A DNA stretch of 39,964 nt, from the NCBI GenBank assembly GCA_034422735.1, contig DAOUJL010000006.1:1-39964 (forward strand), read 5' to 3'. The DNA is from CATOSD01 sp034422735 (GTDB lineage: Bacteria > Chloroflexota > Dehalococcoidia > Lucifugimonadales > CATOSD01). This document shows positions 30,085 through 39,955 of this stretch, piece after piece (the stretch's first letter is position 1; every line of letters starts with the position of its first letter). The position numbers were made by a program, and so were the translations under genes. The notes under the pieces are model-generated. The model was not told where the DNA came from. It ran no database searches and worked only from the letters and a program-made list of their open reading frames with translations.

Positions 30085-31248
30085 ATGACAACCGGAACGA
30101 AGGCCGCACTGACCCTGTTTACGGGTCTCTTGATTGCCGCGATGGTCGCCGCGGCCTGCCAGTCCGACCCCGCTTCCGAAAACGCCACGTCCGAAGTGAC
30201 CTCCGGCAGCCGTCCCAACGCTTCGGTAAGCGGCGCCGTCACCTACCGTGAGCGGCTGGCCCTCACGCCTGGCGCCTCTCTCGTCGTCGAGCTCCGTGAC
30301 GTGTCCTACGCGGACGCCGAGGCGCCGCTGATCGCCCGCCAGACCATTTCCGGCCCCGGCCAGGTTCCCATCAGGTACAAAGTCGAATACAGCCGCGAGG
30401 ATATCGACCCTCGAAGCACCTACTCCATAAGCGCCAGGATCATCGAGTCCGACGGCCGTCTCGCCTTCACTAACGACACCGCCTACGACGTAATCACGCG
30501 CGGCAATCCCGACAAAGTCGACATGCTGCTGGTGCTGGTGGAGCCTCCGCCGGACCTGCTCGAAAGCGCCGGCCTCGGCTCTGACTGGAGCAACTGGGTC
30601 GAGTTGCCCGCCCGGGTAGTGTCGGCCAATCTCATTCCCAACGAGCCTGAGCAGCTACTCAGAATCGTCTACCTACAGCCCACTGGCGAAGGCTGCGCGC
30701 GCCCCGGCAGCCAGGAATCCCGGCTGGAAGGCAACGACGTCATCGCCCGCGTCACACTGTCTCAGCCCCCGCCCACACCCTGGTCGATCCCCTGCGACGA
30801 CCTCGTCGAGCTCGACACCATCGAGCATCTCGGAACCGCTCTACAGCCGGGCCGGGCCTACCGCGTCATCGTGAACGACGTCGTGACCACCACGCTCACC
30901 ATCCCCGCTGACCACCTCGTTCACACCTTCATCGACGAGTCGCCCGTCCAGAGCGTTGAGGTGGTCCCTGCGGAAAGCGAGCCGTCCGCGTACGAGGCCC
31001 ACGTCGTGTCCGGCATGCCCAGGGGCAGCGGATGCTCCCAGTTCAACGGCTACGAAATCCGGCGCGCCGAACCGTACAGAATAGACGTGCTCGTCACCCA
31101 CCACGAAGTGGCAGACCCGGATGTCGTGTGCACCGCCGACTTCCCCATCATAGAGTCCGCAATCCCTCTCGGCGCGGATTTCGAGCCGGGCAAGGAGTAC
31201 ACCGTCAGCGTAAACTCCGACGCGACGACGTCATTCGTCGCCCCCTAA
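30085..31248 (+). CDS. YbaY-type lipoprotein with duplicated C-terminal Cys-pair domain
   Basis: This 387-residue protein begins with a lipoprotein signal (LIAAMVAAAC). Residues about 45-155 match the YbaY family: SGAVTYRERLALTPGASLVV, LRDVSYADAEAPLIA, GQVPIRYKVEY and YSISARIIESDGRLAFTND. Two homologous domains of about 100 residues follow (about 170-275 and 285-387). Both share a GxGC segment, a D-V-x-V-T strand, a second Cys followed by D (PCDDLVELD and VCTADFPIIE), an LG-x-x-x-x-PG-x-x-Y-x-V-x-VN turn and a TTxxxxxP strand. Each probably has one disulphide and an Ig-like fold. YbaY-family proteins are small envelope lipoproteins of unclear function. AGGAG lies about ten bases before the ATG. 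Confidence 0.88.
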   Translation: MTTGTKAALTLFTGLLIAAMVAAACQSDPASENATSEVTSGSRPNASVSGAVTYRERLALTPGASLVVELRDVSYADAEAPLIARQTISGPGQVPIRYKVEYSREDIDPRSTYSISARIIESDGRLAFTNDTAYDVITRGNPDKVDMLLVLVEPPPDLLESAGLGSDWSNWVELPARVVSANLIPNEPEQLLRIVYLQPTGEGCARPGSQESRLEGNDVIARVTLSQPPPTPWSIPCDDLVELDTIEHLGTALQPGRAYRVIVNDVVTTTLTIPADHLVHTFIDESPVQSVEVVPAESEPSAYEAHVVSGMPRGSGCSQFNGYEIRRAEPYRIDVLVTHHEVADPDVVCTADFPIIESAIPLGADFEPGKEYTVSVNSDATTSFVAP

Positions 31249-31264
31249 CGCACGTCGTCGCGCC

Positions 31265-33226
31265 TCAGTCGTGACAGTGGCAGCCGCCGGATGCCCCGTT
31301 GTGATGAACGCCCGGCGGCACGTCCAGCACCGGATTCGTGTCGAAGAACCCCACCGGCTTCAAGCTGAATCCGCAGTACGCCACAGGCGAAATCGGCCAG
31401 TCCTCCGGGCGCGGCACGTGGTGATACCCCAGCGTGTACCAGACCACCACGTCCGTGTCCTCCACGCTCCGGTCGTTCCTCGTGTACTCCGGAAGTCCCG
31501 CGCCGCCGGGGTGCTGGTTCGGGTACGCGCCCGTCGCGGCCGTCTCGTCCGGCGCGTATGGTGTCACCCACAGGTGCTTGGCCATGAACCCCGCCCGCTT
31601 GATGATGCTGGAGTCGGGATGAGCGAACGGCAGGATGTTCTCGCCGGGCATCAGCTTGTACCCCACCGGAGACCCCAGCGCGTTCTTCACCGACGGATTG
31701 GACACTACCCAGTAGCGGCCCTTCATCGGGTCCACCACCCTCTGAGCCTCCTTCTCCGTCTTCAGCGGCGTCGCCTCAGCGTAGAAGGCGTTGCCGTGCG
31801 GATTGTCCGGGCCGGGAGGCTCGGCCAGCGTGTTCACCTCGTACACCGTGTTCGACTCGCCGTCCACGCTCATGTCCAGCCGGAAGCTGAAGAAGTGCTG
31901 GTGGACGTGAGCGTTGAGTTGGGGAGCGACCAGCGTCCCGTACTTCGGCGTCTCCCCCTCCTCGATGCCCGCCGTGTTGATGATGCCCGTCAGCTTCACC
32001 TCGTGCTGAATCGTTCCGTCCTGGTAGAAGTACCAGAAGAACCCGTACTCGTAGTTGCCCACCGTCGCGATGCTGGAAATCACCAGCCGCCTCGACCGTC
32101 TTACCTCCACCTTGCCCGTGCGCCAGTCCGTGTGCTTCCACAGGATGCCGTAGTCCTCCTCGTGCATGCACACCGCGTTCGGAATCGTGACCGACCCGCC
32201 CTTGCCGTCGTTCAAGTTCGCGTCGAAGTAGTAGATCTCCCCCAGGCAGTCGCAGCCCAGCGTGAGCGAGTTCGTCAGCGACCCGATGCCGTACTCGCCC
32301 GCGTCGAACGCGTTCTTGCGGTAGTGGTCCTTCCCCGGCTCGCCGTAGGGCACCACCATGTCCGAAAGCGACGCCCTGTACAGAATCGGCCGCACCCGTC
32401 CCTGGTCCTCGTACCCTACCGTGTGCAGCACCAGCCCTTCCCTCGGCGTGAACCCCACGCGCAGGCTCCACTTCTGCCACGAGACGCTGTAGCCGTCCAC
32501 GCTGAAGCTCGGCCCCTCCGGCTGCGTGATCTCCAGCGGCTTCAGGTCCTGGCGGAACTCGCCCACGAACTCCTCGGCATAGTTGCCGTCTTCCGGCGCC
32601 ATCGGGATCACGCCGTAGTCGTCGACCCGCATCACCTCCATCTTGTTCAGATCGACCAGCGCGCTCAGGCCCTCGATTGGCCGCGCGTACCCGTTGTCCG
32701 TCGGACTGGACCGCACGAAGTTTCGCGTGAGCGCCAGCCGCCGTCCTTCCTCCTCCTCGTACCCGTAGTACCCCGCCGACCACGGCTCTACCATCACCAG
32801 GTCCGGGTCGGTTATGCCGCGCTTGAGCAATCCCTTACGAAACTCGGGGTCCGCCTTCACCGCCGCCTCGCACTCCAGAAACTCGTCGAGCATTATCCGC
32901 GGCTGCACCCCGTCGATACGCCTCCAGTCCTCGACCCTTCCCTCGTCCAGCGAAACGACCCCCTCGTAGGTCGCCTCCTCGTCGTTGTCCAGCACCGCCA
33001 CGAACGCCCGCCTCTCCACGGCCTCGCCCTTCTCGAAGCCGGCCACCTGCTCCTTGCCCGGCTCCTTCAGCACAATCGTCTCGAACCGCACCCTCGGCCC
33101 TAGGTCGCGTTCCGCCCTCAGAATCCGCGACGCCTCCACGATCTCCTCGGCCGTAAGCGGGTCCAGCGGATGGAACGTAACCGACCCTGCCTCCGCATCC
33201 TGTCTCCTGCCCTCCGAAATAATCAT
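31265..33226 (-). CDS. Copper-containing primary-amine oxidase
   Basis: This 653-residue protein has the usual length of bacterial copper amine oxidases. It starts with the N-terminal HPLDPLTAEEI typical of the family. It carries VGNYEYGFFWYFYQDG, whose Tyr in N-Y-E-Y is modified to the topaquinone cofactor, the copper ligands in NAHVHQHFFSFRLD (H-x-H), and the third His in GYHHVPRPEDWP. Family enzymes oxidise primary amines to aldehydes with release of ammonia and hydrogen peroxide. No signal peptide is seen. The ATG at 33226 is preferred (AGGAGG five bases upstream) over one at 33259. It stands between the convergent YbaY-type gene and addA, not in an evident amine-degradation operon. Confidence 0.96.
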   Translation of the reverse strand: MIISEGRRQDAEAGSVTFHPLDPLTAEEIVEASRILRAERDLGPRVRFETIVLKEPGKEQVAGFEKGEAVERRAFVAVLDNDEEATYEGVVSLDEGRVEDWRRIDGVQPRIMLDEFLECEAAVKADPEFRKGLLKRGITDPDLVMVEPWSAGYYGYEEEEGRRLALTRNFVRSSPTDNGYARPIEGLSALVDLNKMEVMRVDDYGVIPMAPEDGNYAEEFVGEFRQDLKPLEITQPEGPSFSVDGYSVSWQKWSLRVGFTPREGLVLHTVGYEDQGRVRPILYRASLSDMVVPYGEPGKDHYRKNAFDAGEYGIGSLTNSLTLGCDCLGEIYYFDANLNDGKGGSVTIPNAVCMHEEDYGILWKHTDWRTGKVEVRRSRRLVISSIATVGNYEYGFFWYFYQDGTIQHEVKLTGIINTAGIEEGETPKYGTLVAPQLNAHVHQHFFSFRLDMSVDGESNTVYEVNTLAEPPGPDNPHGNAFYAEATPLKTEKEAQRVVDPMKGRYWVVSNPSVKNALGSPVGYKLMPGENILPFAHPDSSIIKRAGFMAKHLWVTPYAPDETAATGAYPNQHPGGAGLPEYTRNDRSVEDTDVVVWYTLGYHHVPRPEDWPISPVAYCGFSLKPVGFFDTNPVLDVPPGVHHNGASGGCHCHD

Positions 33227-33314
33227 CGCGACCTCCTCGAAGCGGTTCTTCGTGTCCAATCATCGCTGCTGCTTCGCATCGCCGAAACTAGCACAGGCAG
33301 TCCCACCGGTCAAT

Positions 33315-36300
33315 CTACACACCCCCCGGCGCCACCCCCAGCGCCCTCTCCGCCTCCGCCGCCGCGTCCGCTGCCGCCCTGGCCAGGTCCTCCAGCCTCT
33401 CCTCCCGCCTCGGCTGAAGGTACAGGAACACAACCTCCTTCACCCTCTTCCCCGCCACCTGCCCTATCGAGTGCGCGTACGCTCCTCCCTGCAGCCGGTA
33501 CCTTCCCATCGCGTCCCTGGCCTCCTCCGCGCTCACCGCGTCCGTCTTGTAGTCCACCACCACCAGGTCCCCACCCTCCTCGAACAGCAGGTCGATGAAG
33601 CCGTGCAGCGACCCTCCCCCCACCGCCGCCGAGACCGGCACCTCCCGCCAGTACCTGCCGGACGCCACCGCCCGCTTTACCACCGTGCTGTCCACCGCGT
33701 CCCGGCATAGCCGCACGATCTCCCCCTCACGCTCAGGGACGCCCTCCGCCGCCGCCTGCGCTCGCGCCCGGTCCTCGATGCCCTCCCCGGTAGCCAGGTC
33801 AATCGCCTGAAGCACCGCGTGCACCGCGCGCCCCACCGACGTCCCCGCTCTACCCCGTCGCCACGGCTCCGGGCTGTCCTGCTCCCCCTTGTCCTCCTCT
33901 TCCCGCGCCTGCTTCCCAAGCGACGTCGCGGACACGAACGACGGCCGCCCCATCTCCTCGATGAGCCGCAGCCGCTCCACCATCCACCTCTCACGCGCCT
34001 CCACCGTATGCTCGACGGACGCCTCCCCGCGCCCGTGGCCGTCGCCGGCATCCGCTTGACCGGGCGCTTCCGCCGTCACATCAGGCTCGATCCGCTCCCA
34101 AAGCCCCGGCGCATTCTCCAGATGCGCTGAGATTCTCCCCGCCAGGCTGCTGGCGCCCCCTCGCTCAGGCCGCCGCAGGCTCAGCACCAGGTGGTCCCGA
34201 GCGCGCGTCGTCGCCACGTACATCAGCCGCACGTCCTCCGCCTCCGACATCCTCTTCTCGCTCTCCGCGAGACTCTCGTAGCCCGGCGTGGCGAACCCGC
34301 CGCCGCTCGCCCCCAGCCTCACCTCCACCGCCTTCCGCGAGCGCTCGAACAGCACCCGCTCCCTCCGATAGGTCCGCCCCGAGTTGATCCCCGTAAGCAC
34401 GACCACCGGAAACTCCAGCCCCTTCGATGCGTGCACCGTCATCACCCGCACCGCCTCCTCGTCCGACTCCGGCACCGGCGTCTCCGTGACCTGCGCCCGC
34501 TCATTCACCTGGTCCTCGATCCACCTCAGAAACGCCCTCAGCGACGTCCCGCCCGCCGCCGCGAACTGCCACGCCCGCTCCGCCATGAACCGGTACCGCC
34601 GCCACTGCTCCCGCATCCTCGGGTGGCCGGACGCCGCCTCCATAAGCCCGCGCTCGCGCACGAACCTCTCGATCAGCCCGCCCGGCGACTCCCACATCCG
34701 GCCCTCGTGGAACTCCCGCAGCGTCTCCAACGCCTCGTTCACCGGCCCCTGCCGCCGTCCCGCAGCTTCCCGCAGGTAGTCGAAACGCCCTCCGCTCTGG
34801 TGGTGCCTCAGCAACTCCACGTCGCTGCAACCGAACGCCAGCGAGCGCAGCGCCGCCACCGTGGCCACCTGGTCGGCGGGATCGTCTATCGCCTTCAGGC
34901 AGTTGAGCAGGTCCCTGATCTCCTGCGTCTCGAATATCAGCGACGCGCTCTCCAGCCGGTACGGGATTCCGAACTCCTCCAGCGCACGCTCCAGCGCCCC
35001 CAGTCCGGTCCGCGTCGGCATCAGTATGCACACGTCCGCGTAGGTCACCGACCTGTACTTCTCCTTCCCCGTGGCGTCGTCCGTCGCTCCCCGGTCCAGC
35101 GTCTGCCAGCCGTCCTCGTCGGCCACCATCCGCCGCAGCAAGCGGGCGATCTGCCCCGCCTCGTCTCGCCGCACGTCGCCTATCGGCCCTTCCACCTCCT
35201 CGTCCGCCAGCGCCCACACACGAGGCCCGACGGCCGACTCCGGCTCTCCATCTCTCTGGGCGGACATCTTCTCGTACTCCGCCTGGACGAAACCGCCGCC
35301 GGGAGCCGGTTCCGCATCCACGTCCATCCACTGCCCGAAGACGTGATTCACCCACTCCACCACCCGCTTCTGCGACCTGAAGTTCTGCACCAGGTTGACG
35401 GTTCGCCCACACGCTCCCTCGATGCGTTTCTTCAGCCTGTTCATCTGCACCACGTCCGCACGCCGGAACCTGTAGATGGACTGTTTGGGGTCCCCCACCA
35501 CGAACAGCTTCCCCGCCTTCGGCACAATCTGCTCCCATGCCGTAGGACGCTGATCGTCGCTCACACCATCGGCCACCGCCTCGCTCAGGAACATCGCGAT
35601 CTCGGTCTGTATCGGGTCCGTGTCCTGCACCTCGTCGATCAGAACGTGCGAGAACCGCCCCCGGAAGTGGTCCCGCACCTCCACTTTGTCCCGCAGCAGG
35701 TTCCGCGCCCACACCAGCAGATCGTGAAACTCGGCCCGGCCCTCTTTCCGCCGCCGCTCCGCGTAACACAGCGCGAACTCCCGCAGCGTGTCCAGAATCG
35801 GCGCCATCGCCTCGCCCAGCGCCAGCTCCAGCGCCCCTTCCGCGATCTCCTGCGTCTCCCTCAGCAGCTCCTTCAGCGCCTTGCAGGCGTTCTCCCCCGT
35901 ATCCGGGTCGGTGTCCCAGTCCGCCTGCCTGCCCCGCCCGAACCTCAGCGGCAACACCCGCGAAAGCTGCCGGTATGCCGCCGGAGAACCCGGCTCCTCC
36001 TCCTCCAGTCGCCGTATCTCCCTCAGCTTGACCTGGACGTGTTGATAGAGCAGGTCCCCGTCCATAAGCTGCGAGTACACGCACAGCCGCTCTATCTCCG
36101 CGCCCGCTGCCCGCAACTCGTCCACCCAGCCGCTCGACGTGACCGGCGGCGGACCGAACGTCACGCCCTCCAGGTCGGCGTAGTTGCGGTGAAACGCCAG
36201 CGCCACGTCCCTGAGCTGCGCCAGCGTCACCCCCAGCGTCAGCGCCAACCCCAGTTGCGGCGCAAGCGGAGACTCCAATTCGAGCATCTCGTCCAGCCAC

Positions 36301-36764
36301 TCGTCCCACGCGTCGCCGAACTCCAGGCCCGCCACGATCTCGTCCGACGTCTCGAACGCGGGCGGAAGCCCCGCCTCCAGCGGCCGCTCGTGCAGCAACG
36401 CCGCCGCGAACGAGTGCAGCGTCTGTATCGACGCCTGGTCCAGGTCCCCCACCCCCTTGGCGCACAGCGCCCGCTCCTCCTCGCTACCCGCCCCGACCTC
36501 GGCCGCCTCCAGCCCCTCCCGCACCCGGTCCCGCAGCTCCGCCGCCGCCGCCTCCGTGAACGTGATGGCCGCTATCCCGTCCAGCTTGGCCTCTCCCGTC
36601 CTCACCAGGCCCACCACCCTGCCGACCAGGCTCGCAGTCTTGCCGGTGCCCGCGCTCGCCTCCACGAACAGCGTCTCGTCCAGGTGGTCCGCGATTACGC
36701 GCCGCGCCTTTTCGTCAGCGAGCTCGAACCCCTGCCCGGAAGCGTCAGTCTGATGCGCCGTCAC
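33315..36764 (-). CDS. addA: AddA-type helicase-nuclease (UvrD-like helicase with C-terminal PD-(D/E)XK nuclease)
   Basis: This 1149-residue protein shows superfamily 1 helicase motifs in order: Walker A ASAGTGKT (36-43), AAITFTEAAAAELRDR (Ia), HVLIDEVQDTDPIQ (Walker B), VVGDPKQSIYRFRRAD (III), MTVHASKGLEFPVVVL (V) and LMYVATTRARDHLVLSL (VI). A RecB-type nuclease follows at the C-terminus (GFIDLLFEEGGDLVVVDYKT: catalytic Asp and the D-Y-K core). It forms the AddAB complex that unwinds and resects DNA double-strand breaks for RecA loading. Its GTG start overlaps the addB stop by three bases (GTGA), indicating translational coupling. Confidence 0.94.
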   Translation of the reverse strand: MTAHQTDASGQGFELADEKARRVIADHLDETLFVEASAGTGKTASLVGRVVGLVRTGEAKLDGIAAITFTEAAAAELRDRVREGLEAAEVGAGSEEERALCAKGVGDLDQASIQTLHSFAAALLHERPLEAGLPPAFETSDEIVAGLEFGDAWDEWLDEMLELESPLAPQLGLALTLGVTLAQLRDVALAFHRNYADLEGVTFGPPPVTSSGWVDELRAAGAEIERLCVYSQLMDGDLLYQHVQVKLREIRRLEEEEPGSPAAYRQLSRVLPLRFGRGRQADWDTDPDTGENACKALKELLRETQEIAEGALELALGEAMAPILDTLREFALCYAERRRKEGRAEFHDLLVWARNLLRDKVEVRDHFRGRFSHVLIDEVQDTDPIQTEIAMFLSEAVADGVSDDQRPTAWEQIVPKAGKLFVVGDPKQSIYRFRRADVVQMNRLKKRIEGACGRTVNLVQNFRSQKRVVEWVNHVFGQWMDVDAEPAPGGGFVQAEYEKMSAQRDGEPESAVGPRVWALADEEVEGPIGDVRRDEAGQIARLLRRMVADEDGWQTLDRGATDDATGKEKYRSVTYADVCILMPTRTGLGALERALEEFGIPYRLESASLIFETQEIRDLLNCLKAIDDPADQVATVAALRSLAFGCSDVELLRHHQSGGRFDYLREAAGRRQGPVNEALETLREFHEGRMWESPGGLIERFVRERGLMEAASGHPRMREQWRRYRFMAERAWQFAAAGGTSLRAFLRWIEDQVNERAQVTETPVPESDEEAVRVMTVHASKGLEFPVVVLTGINSGRTYRRERVLFERSRKAVEVRLGASGGGFATPGYESLAESEKRMSEAEDVRLMYVATTRARDHLVLSLRRPERGGASSLAGRISAHLENAPGLWERIEPDVTAEAPGQADAGDGHGRGEASVEHTVEARERWMVERLRLIEEMGRPSFVSATSLGKQAREEEDKGEQDSPEPWRRGRAGTSVGRAVHAVLQAIDLATGEGIEDRARAQAAAEGVPEREGEIVRLCRDAVDSTVVKRAVASGRYWREVPVSAAVGGGSLHGFIDLLFEEGGDLVVVDYKTDAVSAEEARDAMGRYRLQGGAYAHSIGQVAGKRVKEVVFLYLQPRREERLEDLARAAADAAAEAERALGVAPGGV

Positions 36765-39700
36765 TGGTTCTCACTCTCCCCATCAGATAACCTCACGTAC
36801 CCGGCCAACCCCGGATCGGACTTCTTCCTCTCCCAAAGTTCCACCCGCCGCGTCGCGCACAGCGAGTCGAAGTCGCAGTACGCGCAGTTCGAGGGGCCCC
36901 ACCGCCCGGGCGGCCCCGGATTCGCCGGAAACATCCCCGCCCCTATCCCGGACACTATCGTCTCGATGCCTTCTCTGAACCGCTCTGCGGTCCTCTCGTC
37001 CCCCAGGTCGAACCCCGACGACGGCGCGCGCCTGAACCCGCCCCTGTTCGTCGTGAACCAGTAGGCCGCCCTGACATCGGCCCCTGGCAGCAGCGCCCTC
37101 GCCGCGACAGAGTACACCCCCAGTTGCAGCCGCTTCCCAGCGTCGATGGGATCGTCGTCCAGCGCCCTGTATGGACTCGCGCTGCCCGTCTTGTAATCGA
37201 CCACCAGCGCCGAACGTCCGCCCGCGCTCACGTCTATCCGGTCGATGTACCCGCGAAATAGCAGCCCCGTCTCCGCGTCCGTCACTTCCAGGGAGTCCCC
37301 GCCAAAGCCGAATCCCGCCTCCACCACTATCTCCCTTGTCTCCGCGCCGGCCCGCAGCTTCTCGTCCTCCTCGAGGAACGTATCCAGGTCGGCGAGAATA
37401 TCCCCCTTCTCCAATTCCCACAGCAACGGCTTCCCCGTCACGCCCCTCGACCCGGCGCTCTCGAACTCCTCCTCCGCGATCTCCACAAGCCTCCGACGCT
37501 GCGCCTGCGGCCACTCCTCGTCTGGCGCGGGAAGCCTCCCATCTTCCGCGACCTCTCCGATGAACCGCTCCAGTATTCCGTGTATCAGCGAGCCGCGCTC
37601 CAGCGCCGATATGGACTCGCCCTCCTCCACCGCATCCAGCGCGCTCAACCTCAGTACGTGACCCAGGAAGTAGCTGAACGGACACCGCGCCCAGCTTTCC
37701 AGGCTGGTCGGCGACACCGGCGAACGCCCCAGGTCCCGCAGGAACCGCGCCTCTGTGCCCATCGAGGACAGGTTCCCGTCGAACTCAGTCAGCCTCCCCA
37801 CGTTCCGGCTCCGCCCGATCTCCACCGCTCGCGCGAGCCCACCGTCCCGCGCGAACGGGTGCTCCGCCAGCCTCCGTTCCGCGCGCCTCCACGCCAGCAG
37901 CCGGCTCAGGTTGTAGTCCAGCGCGTCCGCCAGCGCCGGCTCCGGTGTGCGGGACAGCGCCTCCTCCGGAGAAGGGTCGATAGACAGCCACTCGCGCTCG
38001 CCCATCCGCCCAAGCCCGCTCGCGTGCACCGGCGCCCCCTCCAGCGCCGTCGCCTGCTCCACGAACCACCGCGACGGGTACGCCTGCCGCTGCGACGCCG
38101 CGTTTGCGACCGGGTACGAAAGCTCCCGTCGCGGCGCCGTCGCCAGCGCCGACAGGTAGTCGTACCGCTCCGCCGCGATGCGCCTGTCGACGCGCGGCTC
38201 CCCACCCGCAGCCTGCCATTCGGCCTCCGGCAGCAGCGGATCGGGCCGTATCGCCGGCGGCATCCCGCCCTCCACCATCCCCAGCACCCACACCACGTCG
38301 AAGCTCATTCCCGCCGCCGCCCCTATCGACGACACGAACACGCCCTGCCCTGTCTCACCCAGGTGCCCAACCGTGCCTCGCAGCGAGTCCGCCACCGACT
38401 GCCGGAACTCCTTCAGCGTGCAGCCCCTCCCAACGCTGTCCGCCCCGGACAACTCCCGCATCGCCCGCGTCACCCTCTCCAGCGCAACCGCCTCGGCTTC
38501 CGGAAGTCGCCTATCGTCCAGGTAGCGGCCCAGCAGATCGCCGGCCCATTCGCAGAACTCCCCCCACCGGCTCCCGTCCTTCGGCGGCTTGACGTCGCTC
38601 ACCAGCCGCTCGACGAACGCCAGCACTTCCCTGGCCGTCGCCGCCTCCGCCCCCATCATCTCCGCGCGCGCCTCCGTGATCTCCTCCGCCCTGACGCGCC
38701 TCTCCGCCTCCTCATCGAGCCGCGCCGCATGTGACGCAAGCCGGGCGCGCCACTGCTCCGGTCCCCGGACCACGCCCGCCGTCCTCGTCAGCGAGTCCCA
38801 CCTGCTCGGACTGAAGCCCCGCGCCGTACCACCCGCCGGGCGCACCGGGCAGCTCGTCAGCCACTCCATCACGTCCGCCCGCCGGAACTCGCCCTCGGGC
38901 ATATCCAGCAGACCCATGAGCGTCCGACCCGCCGCGCTGTCGGCCAGCGTCTTCCGGTCCGGCCCCGCCATCGGTACGCCGGCCATCCTCAGCTCGTCCC
39001 GCACCAGCGACGCGTAAGGATTGTCCATCCGGTAGAGTATCGCCATGCGATGGAACGGAGTGCCCTTCTCCCTCGTCTCCCGCGCGATCCCCCTTGCCGC
39101 CCGCCTCACCTCTTCATGCGCCGTGGGCGCCACGTGAAGCCTCGCCTCGTCCCGATCGTGTCCATCGTCAGCCTCACCCCGTCCCAGATCCACCCGCGTC
39201 CCCATCGAGTTGCCGAGCGAGCCCGCCAGCGCCTCCACCGGCCCATCCGCCACACCGTCGCCCGTCCTTCCCAGCACCACGTAGCACAGCCGCCTTTCGG
39301 CCAGCGCCTCGATTAGGCTCAACTCGGCCGGACTCACGTTCCGCGGCAGATAGAAAACAATCGCGCCCAGGTCTGCCAGCGCGGGAGCCTCCCCACTCCG
39401 CACCGCGCCGGCCGCCGCTTCCGCCAGGTCCTCCCCGTCGTACCAGCCTCCGCCCACCCTGCGGCGAAACTCCCGGTACAGCCCCACCAGTTCCCGCCGC
39501 AACTCCCCCTTCGTCTCCAGCCGCGCCAGCAGCCCCTCGTCGGCCTGCCGAAGCTCCCCGAAGGACGCCCGGACACTCGCCTGCGTCGCCGCGTGATCGC
39601 TCACGGACGCCAGCGGTCCCGTTGCGCCCGCCAACACCTCCCGAAGCCACACCCGCTCCACCACCGACGTCAGCGGCCTCCGACCCGAACGCGCCATCGC

Positions 39701-39955
39701 CGCGCCCCCCAGCAGCTCCGCCAGCACCGGCGGCACGATGAACCGCACGTTCGCGAATCCGCCCGCCCCCAACTCCTGCCGCAGGCTCAGATTCGCGTAG
39801 CTCGACGGCCCCACCACCGTCACCGGCGCCAGCGCGTCGCCCCCCTTCACGCCGCGCACCAGCCGCCACAGCGCCTCCCGCAGCCCCGGCGACTGCCGCC
39901 CCACCAGCAACCTGCCCGCGTTCAGGCCTCCATTGTCCATTGAATCAGAATCCAT
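36761..39955 (-). CDS. addB: AddB-type nuclease subunit with 4Fe-4S staple
   Basis: This 1064-residue protein has the AddB plan. An N-terminal helicase-like part carries a degraded Walker A (VGRQSPGLREA instead of a GKT/S loop), so it is unlikely to hydrolyse ATP. A C-terminal PD-(D/E)XK nuclease has ERGSLIHGILERF, LLFRGYIDRIDV and LVVDYKTGS. The four cysteines that bind the iron-sulphur staple are present: Cys758 (ARCPFSYF) before the nuclease core, and Cys1024, Cys1027 and Cys1033 (CAYCDFDSLC) after it. The first ATG is at 39955, but the frame stays open to the window edge with no ribosome binding site visible, so the start could lie outside; an ATG at 39940 is also possible. Confidence 0.92.
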   Translation of the reverse strand: MDSDSMDNGGLNAGRLLVGRQSPGLREALWRLVRGVKGGDALAPVTVVGPSSYANLSLRQELGAGGFANVRFIVPPVLAELLGGAAMARSGRRPLTSVVERVWLREVLAGATGPLASVSDHAATQASVRASFGELRQADEGLLARLETKGELRRELVGLYREFRRRVGGGWYDGEDLAEAAAGAVRSGEAPALADLGAIVFYLPRNVSPAELSLIEALAERRLCYVVLGRTGDGVADGPVEALAGSLGNSMGTRVDLGRGEADDGHDRDEARLHVAPTAHEEVRRAARGIARETREKGTPFHRMAILYRMDNPYASLVRDELRMAGVPMAGPDRKTLADSAAGRTLMGLLDMPEGEFRRADVMEWLTSCPVRPAGGTARGFSPSRWDSLTRTAGVVRGPEQWRARLASHAARLDEEAERRVRAEEITEARAEMMGAEAATAREVLAFVERLVSDVKPPKDGSRWGEFCEWAGDLLGRYLDDRRLPEAEAVALERVTRAMRELSGADSVGRGCTLKEFRQSVADSLRGTVGHLGETGQGVFVSSIGAAAGMSFDVVWVLGMVEGGMPPAIRPDPLLPEAEWQAAGGEPRVDRRIAAERYDYLSALATAPRRELSYPVANAASQRQAYPSRWFVEQATALEGAPVHASGLGRMGEREWLSIDPSPEEALSRTPEPALADALDYNLSRLLAWRRAERRLAEHPFARDGGLARAVEIGRSRNVGRLTEFDGNLSSMGTEARFLRDLGRSPVSPTSLESWARCPFSYFLGHVLRLSALDAVEEGESISALERGSLIHGILERFIGEVAEDGRLPAPDEEWPQAQRRRLVEIAEEEFESAGSRGVTGKPLLWELEKGDILADLDTFLEEDEKLRAGAETREIVVEAGFGFGGDSLEVTDAETGLLFRGYIDRIDVSAGGRSALVVDYKTGSASPYRALDDDPIDAGKRLQLGVYSVAARALLPGADVRAAYWFTTNRGGFRRAPSSGFDLGDERTAERFREGIETIVSGIGAGMFPANPGPPGRWGPSNCAYCDFDSLCATRRVELWERKKSDPGLAGYVRLSDGESENQ

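Noticed and set aside
31271..33103. Plus-strand open frame of 610 codons
   Set aside because: Antisense shadow of the copper amine oxidase; Arg/His/Val-rich without domain or ribosome binding site.
34191..37064. Plus-strand open frame of 957 codons across the addA/addB junction
   Set aside because: It is antisense to addA and addB, which carry complete helicase and nuclease motifs. The product is rich in Arg, His, Pro and Leu with no domain, the usual shadow of a GC-rich gene.
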